A program made the translations under genes and the position numbers. Positions 54,089 through 62,059 of a DNA stretch of 64,000 nt are shown in pieces (the first letter of the stretch is position 1; each line of letters starts with the position of its first letter). The DNA is from Mucinivorans hirudinis (GTDB lineage Bacteria > Bacteroidota > Bacteroidia > Bacteroidales > Rikenellaceae), in assembly GCA_000723505.1 (NCBI GenBank), contig HG934468.1, forward strand, positions 1,272,798-1,336,797, read 5' to 3'. The notes below the pieces were generated by a model. The model searched no databases, was not told where the DNA came from, and was given only the letters and a program-made list of their open reading frames with translations.

Positions 54089-54499
54089 ATGAAAAAGTTA
54101 ATGTTTATTGCCATATTGGCATTGGTGTCGATGGCAGGTTTTTCTCAGGGGATTAAATTCACCGAAGGGACTTTTGACCAACTAAAAGCTGAGGCAAAAA
54201 AAACTGACCGCCCTATTTTTATTGACGTCTACGCAACCTGGTGCGGACCTTGCATTTTTTTGGCATCCGACATTTTCACCAAAGATGATGTTGGTAAGTA
54301 TATGAATGAAAAGTTCGTGAATGCAAAGTTCGATGCCGAAAAAGGAGAGGGAATAGATATTGCAAAGAAGTATAAGGTGAAGGCATATCCTACAATGCTT
54401 ATCCTCGACGCCGAGGGTAAAGAGCTTGGTCGAGTGGTTGGTGCGGAGCGCACAACAGAAGCCTTTATCAAAAAAATTGAGGAGGCAACGTCCAAATAA
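54089..54499 (+). CDS. Exported thioredoxin-family protein
   Basis: A 136-residue thioredoxin with a signal peptide (residues 1-19) and intact active site W51-C52-G-P-C55, in the FIDVYATWCGPCIFLAS context typical of DsbD/thiol-disulfide interchange domains. The cis-Pro loop is VKAYPTMLI. It would reduce or exchange disulfides in the periplasm. A long hairpin follows its stop. Confidence 0.9.
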   Translation: MKKLMFIAILALVSMAGFSQGIKFTEGTFDQLKAEAKKTDRPIFIDVYATWCGPCIFLASDIFTKDDVGKYMNEKFVNAKFDAEKGEGIDIAKKYKVKAYPTMLILDAEGKELGRVVGAERTTEAFIKKIEEATSK

Positions 54500-54512
54500 G
54501 CCAATTATAAAA

Positions 54513-54564
54513 AGGGGGCTTCGTTTTGCGTAGTTTGTTATTTTGTAATCTTTAGAAGCCCCCT
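54513..54564. terminator. Hairpin after the thioredoxin gene
   Basis: AGGGGGCTTC (54513-54522) pairs with GAAGCCCCCT (54555-54564) around a 32-nt loop, 14 bp after the stop codon. A-runs flank it. Confidence 0.5.
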
Positions 54565-54580
54565 AAAATAAATACTCATT

Positions 54581-54715
54581 ACTCGGCTTTAAGCAATTTG
54601 GATAATTTTGAATAAATTCTGCGTCGTTCGGCAATTCAAACAAGTTTGATTGCTCTCTCTCCCTGAACTTGCATAAAACATTTGACAAAATTATCCAAAT
54701 TGCTTAAAGCCGAGT
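54581..54715. repeat. MITE-like 135-bp inverted-repeat element
   Basis: Perfect 30-bp terminal inverted repeats (54581-54610 and 54686-54715, starting ACTCGGCTTTAAGC) enclose 75 bp. Inside is a second hairpin, GCAATTCAAAC/GTTTGATTGC near 54631-54653. It lies between convergent genes. No clear target duplication is seen. It is either a miniature transposable element or a large bidirectional terminator; the arm length favours the first. Confidence 0.6.
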
Positions 54716-54753
54716 TAATAACTCCCTCCGCCTCAACACTTCTCTCAAACTAT

Positions 54754-56592
54754 TCATCTCGCGCCAACCCTATCGTACATCGGATAGTGAACCTGCATAT
54801 TTTTGACATACTCCACCATATCGGGGCGTTTAATGGTATCAGTTAAGTATTGTTCGGCAAGGAGAGAAGCTATCGGTGCAGCAGTCGTGGCACCGAAACG
54901 TCCGTGCTCAATAAAGACATATATGGCAATTTTGGGGTTATCCCGCGGCGCAAAACTCATAAATACCGAATGGTCAGCACCTTGCGGATTTTGCGCAGTA
55001 CCGGTCTTGCCACATATATCTAACCCCGCAACGCGGGCAATCGTAGCAGTGCCTGCCACATTGACGGCTTGATACATACCCTCTACCACCGAATTAAAGT
55101 GTTCGGGTGCAACCTTGGTGTAGTGTTTTTCGGTAAATCGGCTGTGTATAGTATCCTGCCCCTCGACTCTCTTGACCACGTGAGGAATATAGTAGTAGCC
55201 ACGATTGGCTATAATTGCAGCCATATTAGCCATTTGCAACGGTGTGCAACCCATCTCACCCTGTCCGATGGATAGCGAAATAACGGTATAAGAGTTCCAA
55301 CGGTTGTTGTATATTCGATTGTAGTAGTCAGCCGAGGGGACGTTGCCATTGCGCTCACCGGTAAAATCCGAACCGAGTTTGCGTCCAAAACCGAAGCTCA
55401 TCACATATTCGCGCCAAATATCGTATCGCTCGCGAAATGTTGGAGCAACCTTCCCTCGGTCGAGAATATCGCGAAAAACATAAGCAAAGTAAGCATTGCA
55501 GGAGTTTGCCACCGCCCCCGACATATTCAAGGGGGAGTAGTGGGCGTGGCACTTAGGACGGATTACACCACCCATTGGGTAGCCCCCGGGGCAGGAGTGC
55601 AGGTCGTTCTCTGTGGCTACGCCAAGTTGCATCCCGATGAGTCCATTGACGGTCTTGAAGGTCGATCCGGGCGGATAGGAGGACATCACGGCACGGTTGT
55701 AGAGCGGTTGGCGCAGGTCGAAAACCATCCGCGCGTAGTTCTTGGAGCGGTCGCGCCCAACAAGCAAATCGGGGTCATAACTCGGCGAATTTGCCATAAC
55801 AAGAATCTCCCCCGTAGCAGGCTCAATCGCCACAACAGCTCCCACTTTCCCCTGCAAAAGCTCCTCGGCAAGTTGCTGCAATTTGCCGTCTATGGTCGAA
55901 TATATCGCCCTGCCAGGCTGCGCCAGAGTGTCGTAAACTCCATCTTGATATGCCCCCTTGGGCATACCGTGAACATCAACAAGCTCCACCTTAACACCCT
56001 TTATGCCACGTAGTTGCTCCTCATATGCTTTCTCTATACCCGTCTTGCCGATGAAGTCGCCCATCTTGTAATATGGGTCGCGGCTCATATCTCTATCGTC
56101 CACCTCGCCCACATAGCCCAGCAGGTTGCCCGCCATCTTTGTGGGATAGGTTCTCACGGTGCGATATTGTGTAAAGAATCCTCTAAAGCGACGCTCCTCT
56201 AACCTGAGCTTCACCTCCTTGGAAAGCTGTTTGAATAGCACCGAAGGGCGGCGAGTGGAGTATTTACGTGCCTTTTGAATCTCGGCACGCACGTCTGCGA
56301 CCTCGACCCCGATGATTGAGGCAAACCTAACCGTGTCGAAAGGTGTGACCTCACGCGGGATACACAACAAATCGTACGCCTCCTTACTCTGCACCAAAAA
56401 TTCGCCATTGCGGTCGTAGACCTCACCCCGCGGCGGAAACTGAATTTGGTAACGAAGTGCGTTATTATTGGCAAAAATCTTGTAGCTACTATCCAGTACC
56501 TGTATATAAAACAGCCTCACCACGATAATCAAGCATAACACTACCACCGCAATAATCAATATCTTTCCACGACTTTCCATTGGTTCACTCAA
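54754..56592 (-). CDS. mrdA: Penicillin-binding protein 2 (MrdA)
   Basis: Transpeptidase for peptidoglycan of the side wall, 612 residues, anchored by one helix (residues 10-30). Active-site motifs are S310-T-F-K313, S365-C-N367 and K530-T-G532, with the pedestal domain upstream. A second in-frame ATG at 56580 (MESRGK) is equally possible as the start. mreC/D and mrdB, usual partners, are not adjacent on either side. Confidence 0.95.
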   Translation of the reverse strand: MSEPMESRGKILIIAVVVLCLIIVVRLFYIQVLDSSYKIFANNNALRYQIQFPPRGEVYDRNGEFLVQSKEAYDLLCIPREVTPFDTVRFASIIGVEVADVRAEIQKARKYSTRRPSVLFKQLSKEVKLRLEERRFRGFFTQYRTVRTYPTKMAGNLLGYVGEVDDRDMSRDPYYKMGDFIGKTGIEKAYEEQLRGIKGVKVELVDVHGMPKGAYQDGVYDTLAQPGRAIYSTIDGKLQQLAEELLQGKVGAVVAIEPATGEILVMANSPSYDPDLLVGRDRSKNYARMVFDLRQPLYNRAVMSSYPPGSTFKTVNGLIGMQLGVATENDLHSCPGGYPMGGVIRPKCHAHYSPLNMSGAVANSCNAYFAYVFRDILDRGKVAPTFRERYDIWREYVMSFGFGRKLGSDFTGERNGNVPSADYYNRIYNNRWNSYTVISLSIGQGEMGCTPLQMANMAAIIANRGYYYIPHVVKRVEGQDTIHSRFTEKHYTKVAPEHFNSVVEGMYQAVNVAGTATIARVAGLDICGKTGTAQNPQGADHSVFMSFAPRDNPKIAIYVFIEHGRFGATTAAPIASLLAEQYLTDTIKRPDMVEYVKNMQVHYPMYDRVGAR

Positions 56593-56627
56593 TAAATTTA
56601 AGAGCCCAAGTGACTCTAATGCGGCTA

Positions 56628-56635
56628 CAAAGGTA
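56628..56635 (-). promoter_or_regulatory. Possible -7 element of mrdA
   Basis: TACCTTTG on the minus strand, 36 bp before the mrdA start. The -33 box is not clear. Confidence 0.4.
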
Positions 56636-56668
56636 GCAAAAACTTTTGCAATAATTCTTTTTCACCAC

Positions 56669-57418
56669 TTACGACTCAAGCCATAGCATAAACTCGGGGG
56701 TACGGGTTCTACTCACAAAAATCTCTTCGGAGGTGGCAGGCTGAAGATTCACCTTCAGTCTCCCGTTGAGATGTTTGGTCACAGACTTTATCGCACCCAC
56801 CGAGGCAACGCAACCGCGAGAAAGACGAAAAAATTGACGCGGATTGACCATCTCGCCAACCATATCCAACGAAAAATCAACGATATATCTCCTATCCTGC
56901 TTCGTAACCAAAAAGGTGACCTTCTCTTCCGAATAAAAGTATGCTATCTGCTCCGTATCGACTATGACTATCTTGTCACCAATTTTGACCGTGAATCGCT
57001 GTTTATACTCCCGCGGGGAGAGTATCTCCAAAATCTTATCGATGTGACCGTCCGAGCTCATATCGCGCCTAACCAACTCGACGGCAGCGACAAGCTCCCG
57101 CGGCTCGATGGGTTTGAGCAGATAATCGACACTATGAATCTTGAAAGCCTTGATAGCATAATTGTCAAAGGCTGTGGTTACTATCACGCGCGCGGTGATC
57201 TTGATGCGATTGAAAATCTCGAAACTCTTGCCGTCCGAGAGCTCAATGTCAAGCAGAATCAAATCGACCTCTCCTCCCCTCTCACTCAGAAAGCGGCAGG
57301 TGCTCTCAATGGAGCCGGTGCACCCCACAACTTGCCCATCGACCACATACTCCTCTATCAGCCGCTGCAAATTCTTCTGAGCCGGCACCTCGTCCTCAAC
57401 AATCAGGATATTTATCAT
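56669..57418 (-). CDS. LytTR-type response regulator
   Basis: A 249-residue regulator: receiver domain (LIVEDE, phosphoryl site D in LILLDIELSDG, VTTAFD and LLKP) and a C-terminal LytTR DNA-binding domain (GDKIVIVDTEQIAYFYSEEKVTFLV, RQFFRLSRGCVASV). It overlaps the kinase gene by 4 bp and is the output of that kinase. The target genes are unknown. Confidence 0.93.
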   Translation of the reverse strand: MINILIVEDEVPAQKNLQRLIEEYVVDGQVVGCTGSIESTCRFLSERGGEVDLILLDIELSDGKSFEIFNRIKITARVIVTTAFDNYAIKAFKIHSVDYLLKPIEPRELVAAVELVRRDMSSDGHIDKILEILSPREYKQRFTVKIGDKIVIVDTEQIAYFYSEEKVTFLVTKQDRRYIVDFSLDMVGEMVNPRQFFRLSRGCVASVGAIKSVTKHLNGRLKVNLQPATSEEIFVSRTRTPEFMLWLES

Positions 57419-58452
57419 AGCTCTAAAATGGGTAACTCTACCCTAAATTCTTTTTCGTTTTTGACAATCACAATATCCAGATTTGCAATGTCCAAATACT
57501 GCTTTCCTATATTACGCAACCCTAAACCGGTGGAATCTACCTGAGTCAATTTGGGTTGCAGATTATTTACGACCACAATTCGATGCTCCAGCACAAATAT
57601 TCTTACCGTGAGGGGCTTCTCCGCCGAAACAATATTATGCTTTGTGGCGTTCTCGACCAAAATCTGCAATCCGCAAGGAACTATTTTGGTTTTATACAAT
57701 GACTCGTCTATGCAAATCTCAATCACCAAACCGTCAGTAAATCGCTCCTTGAGCAGATCACAATACATCTCGACAAAGGCAAGTTCTTGTCCCAGAGTAA
57801 CCAATTTGTCATCCTCCTTGCTGAGCAGGTAGCGATACGTCCCCGCCAATTTATGGATAAAAGCACTGGCACGTTCGGTTTCACCGTTTTTCACAATGTA
57901 GTCCAATATATTGAGAGAGTTGAATAAAAAGTGTGGATTGAGCTGTCTCTTCAACTGCGAGTATTGATATTGAGCCTTACGCTTTTTGTTGATTTGCGCG
58001 ATAAGTTCCTGACGGGTTTGGCGATAGTAGAGCGTCACGTCTGCAACTACAACTATCAGAGAGTTAATTGTCAGCGCTGACAAAAGAGAAAATAGCATCT
58101 CGCCGTAATAATCGCCCTTATGGTCGAGAAATGGAATCTTACCTATATTGACCACCATTGCCACAACAACGGAGATTATCACCACATAACCGCAAATAAG
58201 CAACAGCCGCCTGACCGGTTGAGTGCCGTATGATATATTGCGGCTGAGCTGGCGCACGAAAAGCAAGTCAAGCATAAATGCCACAAAAAAGGTGGGATAG
58301 TCACTGACAACCCTCACCAAAAAATCCGAAAACTGCAAGCCAAACGCCTCGTTTAGGGTGCGATACAAATCAATAAAGACAACTCGCAGCAGTAGAACCA
58401 CCACGGCAAGGGCAACGATAAGTCGCGTCTGGTGACTAACTCTTCTCCACAT
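57415..58452 (-). CDS. LytS/YehU-type sensor histidine kinase
   Basis: A 345-residue kinase from the ATG at 58452; a longer frame to 58497 runs inside the upstream gene. Five or six N-terminal membrane helices serve as sensor. The His site is in QLNPHFLFNSLN, followed by the ATPase motifs ENATKHN and TGLGLRNI. The start overlaps the end of the small membrane protein gene, so the three genes form one operon. Confidence 0.92.
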   Translation of the reverse strand: MWRRVSHQTRLIVALAVVVLLLRVVFIDLYRTLNEAFGLQFSDFLVRVVSDYPTFFVAFMLDLLFVRQLSRNISYGTQPVRRLLLICGYVVIISVVVAMVVNIGKIPFLDHKGDYYGEMLFSLLSALTINSLIVVVADVTLYYRQTRQELIAQINKKRKAQYQYSQLKRQLNPHFLFNSLNILDYIVKNGETERASAFIHKLAGTYRYLLSKEDDKLVTLGQELAFVEMYCDLLKERFTDGLVIEICIDESLYKTKIVPCGLQILVENATKHNIVSAEKPLTVRIFVLEHRIVVVNNLQPKLTQVDSTGLGLRNIGKQYLDIANLDIVIVKNEKEFRVELPILEL

Positions 58453-58801
58453 TCCTCTTATGAGCAATAAAATATGTAATCCAACCAAGCACTTCACTCA
58501 CAACAAAGGTAGTGATGGCATTCATACCTATTGTCATACCCAAATCAAAAGCCCGAAGAACCGTCTCCGCACCCGATGTACCGAGATAGAAGCCCGCAAA
58601 ACAACATACAAAGGTGAGGGCTACGGTAACATCCACGGGCAGGGAATAGACTCGCGAAATGGTGATAATCATCGCCAAGGTCAGTACCGTCAGTGGAATG
58701 CTATCATCCAAATCCAAACTCCTAAGTGAAAACGCCACAAGGGCGTGCGCGAGGGCAAAAAGATGGACAATTAGATTGATATGCACCGTGTTCCTTTTCA
58801 T
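58436..58801 (-). CDS. Small four-helix membrane protein of the two-component operon
   Basis: A 121-residue protein that is almost entirely hydrophobic, with about four membrane helices and short loops, ending in KRNVEKS. It has no recognised family. It is first in the operon with the kinase and regulator and overlaps the kinase start; it may be a sensor partner. A run of ten C on its mRNA lies 5 nt before its start codon. Confidence 0.7.
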   Translation of the reverse strand: MKRNTVHINLIVHLFALAHALVAFSLRSLDLDDSIPLTVLTLAMIITISRVYSLPVDVTVALTFVCCFAGFYLGTSGAETVLRAFDLGMTIGMNAITTFVVSEVLGWITYFIAHKRNVEKS

Positions 58802-58806
58802 TACGT

Positions 58807-58816
58807 GGGGGGGGGG
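58807..58816. repeat. G10 homopolymer tract upstream of the sensor operon
   Basis: Ten G on the plus strand, so ten C in the mRNA leader, 5 nt before the start codon of the first gene of the two-component operon. Homopolymers of this length often change by slippage. The length change would alter the leader but not a reading frame. Confidence 0.9.
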
Positions 58817-58904
58817 TATAATCAGTAACTGATAAGCGCCTGTAATTAAAGTTGTTCCCGAATCATTTTCGGTAACAGCGCTAAAAAACAGCAGACTACC
58901 GAAC

Positions 58905-58935
58905 CAAAGTTAATAAAAATTTTTCAACAACCAAA
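58905..58935 (-). promoter_or_regulatory. Promoter of the two-component operon
   Basis: On the minus strand TTTG (58935-58932), a 19-bp spacer and TAACTTTG (58912-58905), an exact consensus. The leader would be about 97 nt and contains the C10 tract. A second TAACTTTG on the plus strand (58943-58950) suggests divergent promoters, the other serving the reductase at 59111. The 309-bp gap has no other gene. Confidence 0.75.
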
Positions 58936-59110
58936 ATTTTACTAACTTTGAAAAAAAATGGCTATGTTACCATTAACAATACTCTGTCATAAATATCCCT
59001 GCGCCGTACGCAGGATCTATTAATTGTTTAATGCCTAGTTAATAAGAGCTGACAGCAAGCACGGGGTAAGGTGACAAAAAAAATCTTGACAACCTATTAT
59101 TATACCTACA

Positions 59111-59587
59111 ATGAAAAACATTATTGTACCCAAAGAGGGAACTCGTGCTCAAATCTACGAAACGATTATCCCTCAGATAGAGAGCCTCGTAGCGGGCGAG
59201 GAAGATTTAATCGCAAATCTTGCCAACATCACAGCAGTGCTTAAGGGTGCTTTGGGTTTCTTTTGGATTGGTTTTTATTTGGTTAAGGGCGATGAATTGG
59301 TGCTTGCACCATTTCAGGGAACGCCCGCGTGTACACGCATCAAGCGCGGACGGGGAGTTTGCGGTGCCGCTTGGGAACAGGAGCGCGCACTGTTGGTGGC
59401 TGATGTGAATAAATTCCCGGGGCACATTGCGTGCAGCTCACATTCCAAATCAGAGGTGGTAATACCCATATTCCGTCGAGGGGAGGTGTTTGCCGTGCTC
59501 GATATTGATAGTGACAAATTGGACGACTTCTCGCAAACAGATATTGAACACTTGGAATTGTTGGCAGATATAGTCGGCAAAATGTGA
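59111..59587 (+). CDS. msrC: Free methionine-(R)-sulfoxide reductase (GAF domain)
   Basis: Reduces free Met-R-sulfoxide in the cytoplasm. The 158-residue GAF-domain protein keeps the three catalytic cysteines with the family spacing: C74 in PACTRI, C84 in RGVCGAAW and C108 in GHIACSSHSKSE. The C-terminal GEVFAVLDIDSDKLDDF also fits. It is followed after 54 bp by an acyl-CoA ligase gene. Confidence 0.92.
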   Translation: MKNIIVPKEGTRAQIYETIIPQIESLVAGEEDLIANLANITAVLKGALGFFWIGFYLVKGDELVLAPFQGTPACTRIKRGRGVCGAAWEQERALLVADVNKFPGHIACSSHSKSEVVIPIFRRGEVFAVLDIDSDKLDDFSQTDIEHLELLADIVGKM

Positions 59588-59641
59588 GAAAAACAATTAT
59601 TACCCCCCCACTTATTAACTCGGCATTAAACAATCACGGCT

Positions 59642-61294
59642 ATGGTAAAAGAAAATTTCGTAGAGATGTTTGAACTCAGTTTCCGTACGAATTGGAAACT
59701 ACCTGCTCTATCGGACTACTTCAAAGACGAGGAATCATACACATACGGTGAGCTGGCACGCGAGGTGGCACGGCTACATACTCTGATGGAGATTTACGAC
59801 ATAAAGCGGGGCGACAAAATCGCTCTTATCGGGCGCAATAACCCGAAGTGGTGCATCTCGTTTCTCGCTACGGTAACCTATGGGGCGGTGATTGTCCCCA
59901 TCTTACAGGACTTCTCGGCAAACGATGTCCACCACATCATCAACCACTCGGAGTCGTCCTTGCTCTTCTCGGGTGACCAGTATTGGGACAATATCGACTT
60001 CGACAAAATACCCAACGTCAAAGCAGCGTTTTCACTCACCGATTTCCGCACACTCCACACCAATGTGCCACACAAAAACAGGGAGTTACATAAATCATTT
60101 TACAAAAAATACAAACACTTTTCTCGAAACAAAGTGAACTTTCCGAAGGTGGATAACGGCGAATTGATGGTTCTCAACTACACCTCGGGTACGACTGGAT
60201 TTAGCAAAGGTGTGATGCTCACAGGCAACAACTTAGCAGGCAACCTTGTCTTTGCTCGCTCAATGAATATTCACAATGCAGGCAGCCGTGCCCTCTCTTT
60301 TCTCCCCCTTGCACACGCCTACGGTTGCACATTCGATTTCCTATACCCCCTCAGCGTGGGGGCGCACCTGACCCTGCTGGGCAAAATACCGTCACCACGA
60401 ATACTAATCGAGGCAATGGGAGTGGTCAAGCCACAACTTGTCATCCTCGTACCAATGTTGCTTGAGAAGATTTATAAAAAACAGATTTTGCCGATGTTAG
60501 ACAAAAGTCTACTCCGGTTTGCTCTCCGCCTTCCGTTGGTGGATACGGGCATATACGCGCTTATCAATAAAAAACTGACCGACACATTCGGAGGCTGTTT
60601 CCACCAAGTTATTGTCGGCGGAGCAGCACTAAATGGCGATGTGGAGGAGTTTTTGAAAAAGATAAAGTTCAAATTTACCGTCGGATACGGGATGACAGAG
60701 TGCGCGCCACTCATTAGCTATGCGCCGCCCGAGGAGTTCAAAGAGAGCTCGTGCGGAAAGGCGCTAGAGGGATTAATGGAGGTAAAAATAGACTCGCCCG
60801 ACCCTCAGCATATTGCCGGCGAAATCATCGTCCGTGGCGAACACGTAATGATGGGCTACTATAAAAACGAGGAAGCCACCAGAGCAGTTATGCTAGAGGA
60901 TGGTTGGATGCGCACGGGAGATGTCGGTACACTAGACACCGATGGTACAATCTATATCCGCGGGCGAAACAAAACGATGATATTGGGAGCTTCGGGACAG
61001 AACATATACCCCGAAGAGATTGAATCAAAGCTCAATAACCTCCCCTGCGTAATGGAAAGTCTGGTGGTGGAAAAAGAAGGTCGATTGGTGGCACTGGTAT
61101 ATCCCGACTATGAACAAGCCGACCAAATGACCTCCTTGCAGGGGCAGACAATCGAACAAGTTATGACTGACAACGTGACAGAACTAAACAAAATTGTGGC
61201 TCCTTATGAGCGTATCGCCCAAATAATACTCTTCCCCAACGAGTTTGAAAAGACACCCAAAAAGAGCATAAAGAGGTATTTGTACACTCTTTAA
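59642..61294 (+). CDS. Long-chain fatty acid--CoA ligase family (AMP-binding)
   Basis: A 550-residue adenylate-forming enzyme. The ATP motif is NYTSGTTGFSKGVML, the A5 region is GYGMTECAPLISY, the A7 region is GWMRTGDVG and the A10 Lys is in KTPKKSIKRY. It would activate a fatty or related acid with CoA or ACP. Bacteroidales have several of these; the substrate is not evident. A bidirectional terminator follows. Confidence 0.92.
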   Translation: MVKENFVEMFELSFRTNWKLPALSDYFKDEESYTYGELAREVARLHTLMEIYDIKRGDKIALIGRNNPKWCISFLATVTYGAVIVPILQDFSANDVHHIINHSESSLLFSGDQYWDNIDFDKIPNVKAAFSLTDFRTLHTNVPHKNRELHKSFYKKYKHFSRNKVNFPKVDNGELMVLNYTSGTTGFSKGVMLTGNNLAGNLVFARSMNIHNAGSRALSFLPLAHAYGCTFDFLYPLSVGAHLTLLGKIPSPRILIEAMGVVKPQLVILVPMLLEKIYKKQILPMLDKSLLRFALRLPLVDTGIYALINKKLTDTFGGCFHQVIVGGAALNGDVEEFLKKIKFKFTVGYGMTECAPLISYAPPEEFKESSCGKALEGLMEVKIDSPDPQHIAGEIIVRGEHVMMGYYKNEEATRAVMLEDGWMRTGDVGTLDTDGTIYIRGRNKTMILGASGQNIYPEEIESKLNNLPCVMESLVVEKEGRLVALVYPDYEQADQMTSLQGQTIEQVMTDNVTELNKIVAPYERIAQIILFPNEFEKTPKKSIKRYLYTL

Positions 61295-61302
61295 CAAACA
61301 AA

Positions 61303-61335
61303 AGTAGGCTCGAAAGGATTGGTTTCGAGCCTACT
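61303..61335. terminator. Bidirectional terminator between the acyl-CoA ligase and rpmA
   Basis: A 13-bp stem AGTAGGCTCGAAA with TTTCGAGCCTACT around a 7-nt loop, between convergent genes. It is followed by T-rich sequence on the minus strand. Confidence 0.85.
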
Positions 61336-61355
61336 CACTGTTATAGAGGGGAGTC

Positions 61356-61616
61356 TTATTCTGCTATCGGTGCTATCGATACGAATGATTTGCCTTCCGA
61401 TTTCTTTTTGAAACATACTGTACCGTCTACCAATGCGAACAATGTGTGGTCCTTACCGATACCCACATTCTCGCCCGGATTGTGAACTGTGCCACGCTGA
61501 CGAACAATAATATTACCTGCTTTTGCGAACTGACCTCCGAAGAGTTTTACGCCCAAGCGTTTGCTTTCTGATTCGCGTCCGTTCTTTGAACTACCAACGC
61601 CTTTCTTGTGTGCCAT
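61356..61616 (-). CDS. rpmA: 50S ribosomal protein L27
   Basis: An 86-residue protein with the conserved start [38 protein letters not shown] and [15 protein letters not shown]. The usual basic N-terminal tail reaches the peptidyl transferase centre. It follows rplU by 19 bp, the standard pair. Confidence 0.97.
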   Translation of the reverse strand: MAHKKGVGSSKNGRESESKRLGVKLFGGQFAKAGNIIVRQRGTVHNPGENVGIGKDHTLFALVDGTVCFKKKSEGKSFVSIAPIAE

Positions 61617-61635
61617 CTCTTAACCAAAGGGAGTT

Positions 61636-61947
61636 TTAAGCGTTAATACTATTAATTTCGATTTGGGTCAAGCACTGACGGTGACCGTTCTTAACGCGGT
61701 AACCTTTGCGGCGTTTCTTCTTGAATACGATAACCTTGTCATCTTTCAAGTGGCGAATAACCGTTGCTTCAACCTTGGCATCTTTTACTGAAGGTGTGCC
61801 TACAACTACCTTACCGTCGTTTTCAATTAGCAGGATTTTGTCAAAGCTCACTGCCGAACCTTCGTTCTGGCTAAGACGGTGAACATAGAGCTTGCGACCT
61901 TTTTCAACCTTAAACTGTTGACCTGCAATTTCTACAATAGCGTACAT
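61636..61947 (-). CDS. rplU: 50S ribosomal protein L21
   Basis: A 103-residue protein with the L21 marks YAIVEIAGQQFKVEKGRKLYV and KKRRKGYRVKNGHRQ. It is the first gene of the L21-L27 operon with an exact consensus promoter upstream. Confidence 0.97.
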   Translation of the reverse strand: MYAIVEIAGQQFKVEKGRKLYVHRLSQNEGSAVSFDKILLIENDGKVVVGTPSVKDAKVEATVIRHLKDDKVIVFKKKRRKGYRVKNGHRQCLTQIEINSINA

Positions 61948-62017
61948 CTATTTGTTATTTGTTTTGATTTATGAACTATAGGTTGCTCGTGAACCGAGAA
62001 GCCTATAATTAGGACTG

Positions 62018-62048
62018 CAAAAGTAATCATTTTTTTTTGTACTGCAAA
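62018..62048 (-). promoter_or_regulatory. Promoter of rplU-rpmA
   Basis: On the minus strand TTTG (62048-62045), a 19-bp spacer and TACTTTTG (62025-62018), an exact match to the Bacteroidetes consensus. The leader is about 64 nt. Confidence 0.78.
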
Positions 62049-62059
62049 TTATTTCTCCA

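Noticed and set aside
59085-59110. Sigma70-like TTGACA box before msrC
   Set aside because: Bacteroidota use the TTTG/TAnnTTTG consensus, and no proper -10 spacing is present; the TAACTTTG at 58943 is a better candidate.
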